Shown here: piece after piece, positions 1 to 4,196 of the stretch
Layout of the letters: every line of letters starts with the position of its first letter
Position numbering within the stretch: the stretch's first letter is position 1
Origin: Chlamydiota bacterium
Lineage (GTDB): Bacteria; Chlamydiota; Chlamydiia; Chlamydiales; Rhabdochlamydiaceae
Assembly: GCA_011065225.1 (NCBI GenBank)
Contig: JAAKFC010000103.1
Location: forward strand, 1 to 5,649
DNA length: 5,649 nt
Direction: 5' to 3'
Position numbers and translations under genes: made by a program
Notes under the pieces: generated by a model
Database searches by the model: none
Told to the model about the DNA's origin: nothing
What the model saw: the letters and a program-made list of their open reading frames with translations, nothing else

Positions 1-1
1 T

Positions 2-106
2 GCGAAAACCAAGCATGTTAAAAAGAGGCCGCCGGGACGACGGTCGAAAGCCTGTGGAGCTGCCCTCGTTGGAGGGAGCGTTGAAGCAGGAATCCTTCGC
101 CTTTAG
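2..106 (+). CDS. C-terminal tail of TnpB (IS605 OrfB), partial, continues off the left edge
   Basis: TnpB is the RNA-guided nuclease of IS200/IS605 elements. Only its variable C-terminal tail, after the zinc-finger and RuvC-like core, would fall in this window. Two frames are open from the left edge. The frame starting at base 2 gives 34 residues containing ACGAALVGGSVEAGI and stops at TAG 104-106 in the loop of the right-end hairpin, a common place for tnpB to end. The frame starting at base 3 gives PSLEGALKQESFAFRRGRF, which also resembles TnpB tails (LKQE), but it has no stop and runs on into the cyclophilin gene. I chose the terminating frame, but the choice is not firm. No catalytic residue is visible here. 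Confidence 0.42.
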   Translation, partial: AKTKHVKKRPPGRRSKACGAALVGGSVEAGILRL

Positions 107-114
107 GCGAGGGA
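93..114 (+). repeat. Right-end palindrome of the IS605-type element
   Basis: Bases 93-101 pair with 106-114 in a 9-bp stem with one G-T wobble, closing a TTTA loop. In this family the subterminal hairpin is the structure bound by the Y1 transposase TnpA, and in the transcript it forms the last stem of the omegaRNA scaffold. A weaker upstream stem (59-61 and 63-67 with 72-79, loop GTTG, one bulged G) is also present. Confidence 0.7.
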
Positions 115-179
115 GGTTCAACTTTTCTTCATTCTACCTCAGCACGCTAGCAATCCTTCTTTCAGTTCTTTTTTTAACC

Positions 180-183
180 GGAG
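180..183 (+). promoter_or_regulatory. Ribosome binding site GGAG that decides the cyclophilin start
   Basis: GGAG lies 8 nt before ATG 192. It is the only Shine-Dalgarno-like sequence suitably placed before a start codon between the IS end and the conserved cyclophilin fold, and it supports a 162-residue product. Confidence 0.6.
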
Positions 184-191
184 CCATCCCC

Positions 192-680
192 ATGAAAGTC
201 TCAGAACCCAAAAAAGCCATGCAGTTTGAAGAGGCAAAGACCTATAAGGCGATTATCTATACTACTAGAGGCAAAATCATCTGTGAGCTTTTTCCTCAGA
301 GAGCGCCGCTCTCTGTAACCAATTTCATCAATCTTGCCAAAAATGGTTTTTATGATGGATTGATTTTCCATCGGGTTGTCTCGAACTTTGTCATCCAAGG
401 AGGTGATCCCGAGGGGTCGGGACAAGGAGGGCCAGGATTTACCATTCCAGCGGAAATTGGACTTCCTCATACCAAAGGAGCTCTTGCTTGGGCGCGTCTT
501 CCAGATCAGGGCAACCCTGAAAAACGCTCAAGTGGGTCACAATTCTATATTACTCTTGAAGAAGTTCCCTATTTAGATGGAGAATACACCGTTTTTGGTC
601 AGGCAATTCAAGGGTTGGATGTAACCAAAATGATCAAAATGGGCGACAAAATCGAAAAAATAGAGATCGAAATTCAATAA
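192..680 (+). CDS. Cyclophilin-type peptidyl-prolyl cis-trans isomerase
   Basis: Cyclophilins catalyse cis-trans isomerisation of X-Pro bonds and help proteins fold. From ATG 192 the product has 162 residues, the normal size of a compact bacterial cyclophilin. Numbered from that Met, the signatures are FHRVVSNFVIQGGDP with the catalytic Arg at 61, GSGQGGPGF just after, the PDQGNPEKRSSGSQFYITL segment around 104-122 and LDGEYTVFGQ around 128-137, so the active site looks intact. The same frame is open upstream to the IS tail and passes through a hydrophobic stretch (STLAILLSVLFLTGAIP, codons before Met 192) that could be a former signal peptide now lacking its own start. No ATG, GTG or TTG lies between the IS end and 192 in this frame. 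I therefore call a cytoplasmic protein from 192, with an N-terminally damaged exported protein as the alternative. Confidence 0.9.
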   Translation: MKVSEPKKAMQFEEAKTYKAIIYTTRGKIICELFPQRAPLSVTNFINLAKNGFYDGLIFHRVVSNFVIQGGDPEGSGQGGPGFTIPAEIGLPHTKGALAWARLPDQGNPEKRSSGSQFYITLEEVPYLDGEYTVFGQAIQGLDVTKMIKMGDKIEKIEIEIQ

Positions 681-849
681 AACCCTCTTTTTTTGAGGAT
701 AATATAAAATTTTTTTTATTTTCCAAAAAACAGCTCAAAATACACTCTAAAAGCGAAAATTGCATAATTTTTCTTTTTAAATCGAGATATTTTTAATTTT
801 TTTTTTCTTTTTAAATAAAAATTTATTATATTAGAAATTGTAGGAGACA
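681..849. other. Very AT-rich intergenic region upstream of the hctB-like gene
   Basis: This stretch is almost free of G and C between about 700 and 840 and is full of A and T tracts. It must carry the promoter of the hctB-like gene, but the candidates (TATTAT at 824-829, TATATT at 827-832) have no convincing -35 partner. I also saw no match to the sigma28-type promoter reported for Chlamydia hctB. The tracts could act as an UP element or bend DNA. Confidence 0.5.
684..718 (+). terminator. Weak hairpin after the cyclophilin gene
   Basis: CCTC (684-687) and GAGG (695-698) can form a 4-bp stem over a T7 loop, followed by AT-rich sequence ending in a T run at 711-717. The stem is short and the T run is not immediate, so this is only a possible terminator. 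Confidence 0.3.
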
Positions 850-933
850 ATGTTGTGGATCGGTCCTAGCCATGTGGACCAAAAAGGAAACACAATCCTA
901 TGCATGCAAACAAGGAGGAATTGTCATGGCTAA
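850..933 (+). CDS. Possible 27-residue leader peptide overlapping the hctB-like start
   Basis: ATG 850 follows AGGAGA (842-847) at a tight 2-nt spacing and opens 27 codons that stop at TAA 931-933, eight bases into the hctB-like gene in a different frame. The peptide (MLWIGPSHVDQKGNTILCMQ and on) resembles nothing I recognise. A GGTCC/GGACC hairpin (862-866 with 876-880) lies inside it. If translated, it could couple or delay translation of the histone-like protein. It may equally be a chance ORF; nothing but position supports it. Confidence 0.22.
   Translation: MLWIGPSHVDQKGNTILCMQTRRNCHG
913..918 (+). promoter_or_regulatory. Strong ribosome binding site AGGAGG of the hctB-like gene
   Basis: A full AGGAGG lies 7 nt before ATG 926. 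This fixes the start there rather than at in-frame ATG 872, which has no Shine-Dalgarno sequence and would add an 18-residue non-histone-like extension containing Trp and Cys. Confidence 0.85.
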
Positions 934-1174
934 AAGAAGAAAAAAAGCAGCTAAAAAAACAACTGCTAGAAAGACTACTCGTCGTAGAAAGAAAACAACT
1001 GCAAGAAAAACTACTCGCAGAAAAGTTGCACGTAGAAAAACTACTCGCAAGAAAGCAGCAAGAAAAACTACTCGCAGAAAAGTTGCGAGAAAGACAACTC
1101 GAAAAAAAGCTGCGAGAAAGACAACTGCGAAAAGAAGAACTCGCAGACGAAAAAAAGCAGCAACAGCAGCATAA
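926..1174 (+). CDS. hctB: Histone H1-like DNA-binding protein, HctB (Hc2) type
   Basis: HctB condenses chromosomal DNA as chlamydiae turn from replicating reticulate bodies into infectious elementary bodies; in Chlamydia it is a late gene. The 82-residue product contains only M, A, K, R, T and V. By my count it has 22 Lys and 23 Arg (about 55% basic), 18 Thr and 16 Ala. It is made of degenerate pentapeptide-like units such as KTTRR, KVARR, KTTRK and KAARK, the pattern of Hc2 and of the C-terminal tail of eukaryotic H1. It is shorter than the Hc2 of Chlamydia trachomatis as I recall it, in a family whose length varies through internal repeats. There is no predicted fold, acidic residue or hydrophobic core. 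The strong ribosome binding site and strong terminator suggest high expression. Regulation at the right developmental time is inferred from the family only. Confidence 0.85.
   Translation: MAKRRKKAAKKTTARKTTRRRKKTTARKTTRRKVARRKTTRKKAARKTTRRKVARKTTRKKAARKTTAKRRTRRRKKAATAA
1001..1086 (+). repeat. Exact 29-nt direct repeat inside the hctB-like gene
   Basis: The 29 bases at 1001-1029 recur identically at 1058-1086, 57 nt (19 codons) later, with related shorter copies between them (for example from 1033). The copies are in frame, so recombination or slippage between them would remove or add 19 residues without breaking the gene. Confidence 0.85.
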
Positions 1175-1221
1175 CTCAATCCTGATGAGTACTTAAGTAA
1201 CTACACTAGTGGTGCTTAAGT
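1174..1221 (+). other. Two adjacent stem-loops just after the hctB-like stop codon
   Basis: ACTCA (1174-1178) pairs with TGAGT (1186-1190). Directly after it, ACTTAAGTA (1191-1199) pairs with TGCTTAAGT (1213-1221) in a 9-bp stem with one wobble. Neither is followed by a T run, so they are probably not terminators. They may shield the mRNA 3' end. Confidence 0.5.
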
Positions 1222-1236
1222 TTGGTTGCAATTTTT

Positions 1237-1270
1237 AGCGAGCAGGTGCAGGACTTGCTCGTTTTTTTTT
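1237..1270 (+). terminator. Rho-independent terminator of the hctB-like gene
   Basis: CGAGCAGGT (1239-1247) pairs with ACTTGCTCG (1253-1261) in a 9-bp stem with one G-T wobble around a GCAGG loop, followed at once by nine T residues (1262-1270). On the minus strand no T run follows, so it works in the hctB direction only. Confidence 0.9.
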
Positions 1271-1336
1271 GAATCTGAGGTTTGGGAAGAGATTTGGCTG
1301 CTTTCTGAATCTTTTCATTACTTGGGTTTTTCATAG

Positions 1337-1933
1337 CTAGTGGAATTTGCCGTTAATGATGATCTCGCTTAGAGGCTTGCGGGTTGAGGGCGCCTCGGCT
1401 TGCTGCATCTCTGCCGAAAGCTTGTCCTTGGGAGCTCTTTTGCCAATCGCTGCCATGGCTTCGACAGTATAACCTTCGGGAACTTCAAGGATTTGGCGAG
1501 CCTTTTCAAAATCAAATCCGCTCATTCCATGAACCACATATCCGCGGGCATTTCCTTCTAGGGCTATGGCCATCCACGCAGCTCCTGTATCATAACTATG
1601 CGTGATAGAAGGCTTGTTATTCTTTTCAAAGTTGTCATGAGAAACCATCACGACTAGAGCTGATGCGTTTTGGCACCACTGTTTGTTGAAGTCTATGAGG
1701 AGGTTATAGAAGAGTTCCCATTCGGGAGTGTCTCTTTTTGCATAAAGAATCCGCCAGGGCTGGCTGTTGAAGCTCGATGGGGCCCAACGCGCTGCTTCGA
1801 AAAGGGGCATAAGCTCTTCATCAGTCATTGCTTCCCCTGTCATTGAGCGAGGGGACCAGCGGTTCAGAATGAAGGGTTGAATGAGATAGGAGGGTTTTCG
1901 TGTTGCTTGAATTTCTTCAGATATATAAATCAT
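1337..1933 (-). CDS. Nitroreductase-family FMN oxidoreductase
   Basis: Nitroreductase-family enzymes (PF00881) use FMN and NAD(P)H to reduce nitroaromatics, quinones or similar compounds; the true substrate cannot be told. From ATG 1933 the product has 198 residues, typical for the family. The N-terminal FMN phosphate-binding motif RWSPRS is at 25-30, the conserved WAPSSFNSQPWR at 50-61, the middle helix with HSYDTGAAWMAIALEG around 112-127, and the late FMN-contact segment AAIGKRAPKDKL around 161-172. An in-frame ATG at 1984 would add 17 hydrophobic residues resembling a signal peptide. However, it has no ribosome binding site and coincides with the predicted transcription start, while ATG 1933 follows AAGGA by 6 nt. 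The family is cytoplasmic, so I prefer 1933. The gene stands alone, divergent from the SH2-like gene. No terminator is evident between its 3' end and 1270. Confidence 0.88.
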   Translation of the reverse strand: MIYISEEIQATRKPSYLIQPFILNRWSPRSMTGEAMTDEELMPLFEAARWAPSSFNSQPWRILYAKRDTPEWELFYNLLIDFNKQWCQNASALVVMVSHDNFEKNNKPSITHSYDTGAAWMAIALEGNARGYVVHGMSGFDFEKARQILEVPEGYTVEAMAAIGKRAPKDKLSAEMQQAEAPSTRKPLSEIIINGKFH

Positions 1934-1939
1934 GGCAAG

Positions 1940-1944
1940 TCCTT
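1940..1944 (-). promoter_or_regulatory. Ribosome binding site AAGGA of the nitroreductase gene
   Basis: AAGGA on the minus strand lies 6 nt before ATG 1933 and decides between this start and the upstream in-frame ATG at 1984. Confidence 0.6.
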
Positions 1945-1990
1945 GGAATTGAAGGGATAAAAGAAAGAGAAACAGAAATCTCATGGGTAG

Positions 1991-2019
1991 AGTATAAAAA
2001 GGGGGTTAATTTCTTTCAA
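1991..2019 (-). promoter_or_regulatory. Sigma70/sigma66-type promoter of the nitroreductase gene
   Basis: On the minus strand TTGAAA (2014-2019) and TATACT (1991-1996) are separated by exactly 17 nt, each one base or two from consensus. The predicted start is at about 1984, giving a leader of about 51 nt to ATG 1933. Confidence 0.7.
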
Positions 2020-2025
2020 TTGGTC

Positions 2026-2054
2026 TTGATAGGAAAATATTTTCAGGAGACAAT
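2026..2054 (+). promoter_or_regulatory. Possible promoter of the SH2-like gene
   Basis: TTGATA (2026-2031), a 17-nt spacer and GACAAT (2049-2054) would start transcription near 2061, so the RNA would begin in the left arm of the long palindrome. The -10 box is poor, so this is a candidate only. Confidence 0.3.
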
Positions 2055-2057
2055 AGA

Positions 2058-2143
2058 AGGAGGCACTGCATATACCGTGAGCGGTTAGGTTTGGTAAATT
2101 TGGGGACCTCACCTAATCGCTCACGGTATATGCAGTGTCTCCT
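2058..2143. repeat. 33-bp near-perfect inverted repeat with 20-nt loop upstream of the SH2-like gene
   Basis: The left arm 2058-2090 and right arm 2111-2143 are reverse complements except at two positions. As plus-strand RNA both exceptions are G-U pairs, so the transcript has an unbroken 33-bp helix. The spacer is 2091-2110. The right arm ends immediately before the AGGAGG ribosome binding site (2144-2149). No poly-T follows, so it is not a simple terminator. I see no flanking target duplication to prove it is a transposed miniature element. It could be an operator, a translational block, an RNase III site or a mobile palindromic element. Confidence 0.93.
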
Positions 2144-2149
2144 AGGAGG
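2144..2149 (+). promoter_or_regulatory. Ribosome binding site AGGAGG of the SH2-like gene
   Basis: AGGAGG ends 4 nt before ATG 2154 and 1 nt before ATG 2151. The SOD gene in this window uses the same 4-nt spacing. A rival site, GGAGGG at 2221-2226, is ideally placed for in-frame ATG 2235. Confidence 0.55.
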
Positions 2150-2153
2150 TATG

Positions 2154-2930
2154 ATGAAAGTTGTTATTCTTGATAGGCGTGTCCATCGGAATCTTGCTCT
2201 TTTTCGCCACTTGATTCTTCGGAGGGCAGAAAAAATGAATCGATTCTTTCAAAAAGCGAAAAAATCCTATCAAGGCTATGTCAATTGCAAAACGGGAGAA
2301 TTGCGCTTTGCAGAATTAGAAAAGAAAAAAGTGTTTTCAGAAGAATGGAAGTCAATTGTGATCCAACTTCGTCCTAATGATGAAGAAGGTGCTTTTGAAG
2401 TGCTTTCTCCAGAAAGTGAAGAAGTATTTGAGTATCAGGATTTCTCCAAAGAAGCTTATGCTCTCTTCACCAAAACCATGCATATTCTCAATCAGATTGC
2501 CTATGATCCTAAGCAGGGGAAAAATCCCTTTTGGATTTTACGTCAAGTTGCACATGTCGATTTTATTCTTTCGGAAGAAGAAGAGGGAAGGCGTAATTTG
2601 ATCCATGAAGCTTTTTACAATATCAATAGAAGGAAAGCGGAATATCTCCTTAAGGAAAGATCTCCAGGTACCTATCTCTTCCGCAAAGATGAATTTGCCC
2701 AGCTTCTTGAAAATCAGCTCAATGAAGATTTACCTGAACCTATCCATTGTATTACCTTGACTTATCGCGATTGGGAAGAAAAAATCAGTGAAAAAACTTT
2801 GGTTTTCAAAGAAGGAAAATGGCAATTTTACAATGATGATATTGAGCTTTCAGGCGAGAGTTTTGATACTGTTAAAGAACTCCTATCCACGATGGGAAAG
2901 GAATTGGGCTCTCCTTTACTTGCAAATTGA
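2154..2930 (+). CDS. Hypothetical protein with a C-terminal SH2-like domain, candidate host-targeted effector
   Basis: From ATG 2154 the product has 258 residues; ATG 2235 would give 231 and leave every domain intact. The last hundred residues read like an SH2 domain. INRRKAEYLL (about 157-166) matches the opening of SH2 domains such as Src ITRRESERLL. SPGTYLFRKD (170-179) matches GTFLVRES and keeps the phosphotyrosine-binding Arg (177). HCITLTY (198-204) takes the place of the next strand, and ESFDTVKELLSTM (235-247) matches the final F-x-S-x-x-x-L-V helix. The His usually found on strand D is not obvious. The N-terminal 150 residues are charged and not recognised; there is no signal peptide or membrane segment. 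SH2 domains bind phosphotyrosine, and the bacterial examples I know of are mainly Legionella effectors, so a role inside the host cell is inferred. The match is by eye only. A long palindrome sits just upstream. Confidence 0.72.
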   Translation: MKVVILDRRVHRNLALFRHLILRRAEKMNRFFQKAKKSYQGYVNCKTGELRFAELEKKKVFSEEWKSIVIQLRPNDEEGAFEVLSPESEEVFEYQDFSKEAYALFTKTMHILNQIAYDPKQGKNPFWILRQVAHVDFILSEEEEGRRNLIHEAFYNINRRKAEYLLKERSPGTYLFRKDEFAQLLENQLNEDLPEPIHCITLTYRDWEEKISEKTLVFKEGKWQFYNDDIELSGESFDTVKELLSTMGKELGSPLLAN

Positions 2931-2933
2931 TTT

Positions 2934-3095
2934 TATACACATTCTAGTTCAAGAATTGGTTTTTGACGGCGTCAGCTATTCCTCAAGTTTTTCGTCTGCT
3001 CCTCGCTCCGTGTCTATGAACACTGCAGCTTGTCGCTTCCAAAAAACTTGATGGCCTCCTGGCCAAAATTCCAATTCTTGACTGGAATGTGTATA
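2934..3095. repeat. Nested inverted duplication at the convergent gene ends
   Basis: Bases 2934-2959 and 3071-3095 are reverse complements over 25 pairs with one G-T wobble and one bulged T. An inner pair, 2983-2992 with 3042-3051, matches exactly over 10. The right arm lies inside the 3' coding end of the minus-strand membrane protein. The left arm lies just past the stop of the SH2-like gene. Read on the plus strand, the left copy can be translated as IHILV, then after a one-base shift KNW...AIPQVF, parallel to IHIPVKNW...AIKFF of the membrane protein. Confidence 0.85.
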
Positions 3096-4084
3096 GCAAG
3101 GCTGTCGTAGAATTTTTCCACTTCTTTTGCGACTATGCCCTTGTCGATAATTAAGGAAATGATCGTGAGGGCAAAAGCAATGGTTCCCAAAATCGCAAAA
3201 AAGGGCCCTGCTCCTACTCCAGATAAGAAAAGGGGCATGCTGATTAAAGTACAGGTAATTGCCAAGATGCCGAGAAAGTGGATGAGGATTTTATTTTTGG
3301 CTTGTCTTGTGAGGGATTGCATGAGGATTTCAGCACGCTGTGTTGCCTCAGTTCTTTTCCATGGAAAAATGCTTCGCAAGTCCTTTGTGATAATGTCCAA
3401 TTGTGAAACGACCTCTTTAGCAAGTCCAGGTGAGATTCTCCGTTTTAAACTGTCATATTTGACATGAAGGACTTTTTCTGCAATTTGATCAAAGGCTTTT
3501 GCTTTCTCATTACAGGGGGACCCAGGAAATTTCTGTTTGATATATTGATGAATTTTCTGTCCTTCCGATTTATTAAGAGTAAAATATTTTTCTTTAAGCC
3601 ATTGCAAGCCATCTAGAGGATCTTTTTTCCTCTTTTCAATATTATGCAAAAAATAGCCAGCCCTGCGTAGATTCAAAAATTCTACAAATCCTTGAAAAAC
3701 AGCCATGATAAGAAAGGAGATTGCAGAAGGAATCATAATGATTTTGAGCAAGGAAGGGAAAGTATTAAGTACTGGAAATTGATTCATGTGGAAAGGCCGA
3801 ACCATCTTATCGACAATAACCACAGCTTCCATCCCGCCAACTACTCCACAAACACCCCAGTCAAGGATATTTGCTGTCTTTCCAACAAATCCGATCTGTT
3901 TCTCATAATCTTTGGAAAAATGCGCTTTTCCCCAATCTATTATCCGATCGGCAAAAGCAAGAACTTTATCCTTTTCTCGTATCTGCGCATTGCTTTTGAA
4001 CCCTAAATCCTCAAGAGAGGGGATAAAGGATTTATATGGGTTGTTGATAGAAAATGGTTGTGTCTTAAAATCTATTCCATGCAT
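3014..4084 (-). CDS. Hypothetical multi-pass membrane protein, Inc-like
   Basis: I do not recognise a named family for this 356-residue protein. It begins with about 70 soluble residues. It then has hydrophobic stretches at about 75-92 and 112-135 (IIMIPSAISFLIMAVF), a charged soluble region at 140-265, a close pair of membrane helices at 266-288 and 293-313 separated by GVGAGP, and a short tail. Two tight hydrophobic hairpins of this bilobed kind are typical of chlamydial inclusion-membrane (Inc) proteins, but integral envelope proteins can look similar. No signal peptide is seen. It is divergent from the SOD operon and convergent with the SH2-like gene. No Shine-Dalgarno sequence precedes ATG 4084, yet a strong promoter lies right against it, so it may be translated from a leaderless mRNA. 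The next internal Met is about residue 85, so the start is well fixed. Confidence 0.8.
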   Translation of the reverse strand: MHGIDFKTQPFSINNPYKSFIPSLEDLGFKSNAQIREKDKVLAFADRIIDWGKAHFSKDYEKQIGFVGKTANILDWGVCGVVGGMEAVVIVDKMVRPFHMNQFPVLNTFPSLLKIIMIPSAISFLIMAVFQGFVEFLNLRRAGYFLHNIEKRKKDPLDGLQWLKEKYFTLNKSEGQKIHQYIKQKFPGSPCNEKAKAFDQIAEKVLHVKYDSLKRRISPGLAKEVVSQLDIITKDLRSIFPWKRTEATQRAEILMQSLTRQAKNKILIHFLGILAITCTLISMPLFLSGVGAGPFFAILGTIAFALTIISLIIDKGIVAKEVEKFYDSLAIHIPVKNWNFGQEAIKFFGSDKLQCS

Positions 4085-4090
4085 AGATAT

Positions 4091-4119
4091 ATTATACTAT
4101 ATTTACAAATTATTAACAA
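4091..4119 (-). promoter_or_regulatory. Near-consensus promoter abutting the membrane-protein start codon
   Basis: On the minus strand TTGTTA (4114-4119), a 17-nt spacer and a perfect TATAAT (4091-4096) lie 6 nt from the ATG at 4084. At canonical spacing the +1 is the A of the start codon. The region is shared with the divergent SOD operon. Confidence 0.75.
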
Positions 4120-4186
4120 TTGGTAGTAAACATTTTAGTTGAGGTTATTTCCTCTCATTCTTAATGATTGGCTATATCTAATGTTT

Positions 4187-4192
4187 AGGAGG
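4187..4192 (+). promoter_or_regulatory. Ribosome binding site AGGAGG of the SOD gene
   Basis: AGGAGG lies 4 nt before ATG 4197 and fixes the start in front of the signal peptide. The -10/-35 pair for this operon is not clear; TATATC/TATCTA at 4173-4180 has no good -35 partner. Confidence 0.75.
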
Positions 4193-4196
4193 CTCT

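Larger units (their letters stand above)
1..121 (+). mobile_element. 3' end of an IS200/IS605-family (tnpB-type) insertion sequence, right end
   Basis: The stretch ends in a GC-rich imperfect palindrome (93-114, loop TTTA) followed by GGTTCAA. This is the usual layout of the right end of IS605/IS1341-type elements, where TnpA cleaves the single strand next to a subterminal hairpin, often at TCAA. Here TCAA is at 118-121. The bases just before the hairpin (GAAGCAGGAATCC, 83-95) resemble the common 3' end of tnpB genes of this family, read as LKQES or EAGI depending on frame. A second hairpin lies at 59-79. GC content falls sharply after 121 into pyrimidine-rich host DNA. The left end and any transposase lie outside the window, so whether the element is intact cannot be judged. 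These elements make no target-site duplication, so 121 is inferred as the junction from the TCAA. Confidence 0.72.
1..137 (+). ncRNA. Possible 3' part of a TnpB guide RNA (omegaRNA/reRNA)
   Basis: In IS605-type elements the guide RNA is transcribed from the tnpB 3' end through the right end, and its guide is the roughly 16-20 nt of flanking DNA just past the element. The two hairpins (59-79 and 93-114) and the terminal TTCAA fit such a scaffold, and the guide would start near 122. Transcription and processing cannot be seen in sequence, and the 5' part is outside the window. The 3' limit is nominal. Confidence 0.3.

Noticed and set aside
15..191. Reading the cyclophilin as a 221-residue protein from ATG 15
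   Set aside because: The first 35 or so residues are IS605 right-end sequence; the cyclophilin fold starts after ATG 192, which has its own ribosome binding site. Kept only as a finding.
872..925. N-terminal extension of the hctB-like protein from ATG 872
   Set aside because: No Shine-Dalgarno sequence before it, and the extension contains Trp, Cys and Glu unlike the rest, while AGGAGG precedes ATG 926.
898..1179. Minus-strand ORF of 93 codons, very hydrophobic, opposite the hctB-like gene
   Set aside because: Its FLAVVFLRVV-like pattern is the mirror of the Lys/Arg/Thr repeats; it has no ribosome binding site and the sense gene is convincing.
1271..1336. Terminator for the nitroreductase gene
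   Set aside because: I found no stem followed by T residues on the minus strand here; the hctB terminator lacks a T run in that direction.
2058..2143. The palindrome as a rho-independent terminator
   Set aside because: No T run on either side, and the upstream gene is transcribed away from it.
2091..2153. SH2-like gene starting at TTG 2091 or ATG 2130
   Set aside because: These codons lie in the palindrome loop and right arm and have no ribosome binding site; AGGAGG 2144-2149 points to 2154, with 2235 as the other option.
3135..4006. Plus-strand ORFs opposite the membrane-protein gene
   Set aside because: They lack ribosome binding sites and resemble no protein, while the minus strand is one long ORF with clear membrane segments and a promoter.
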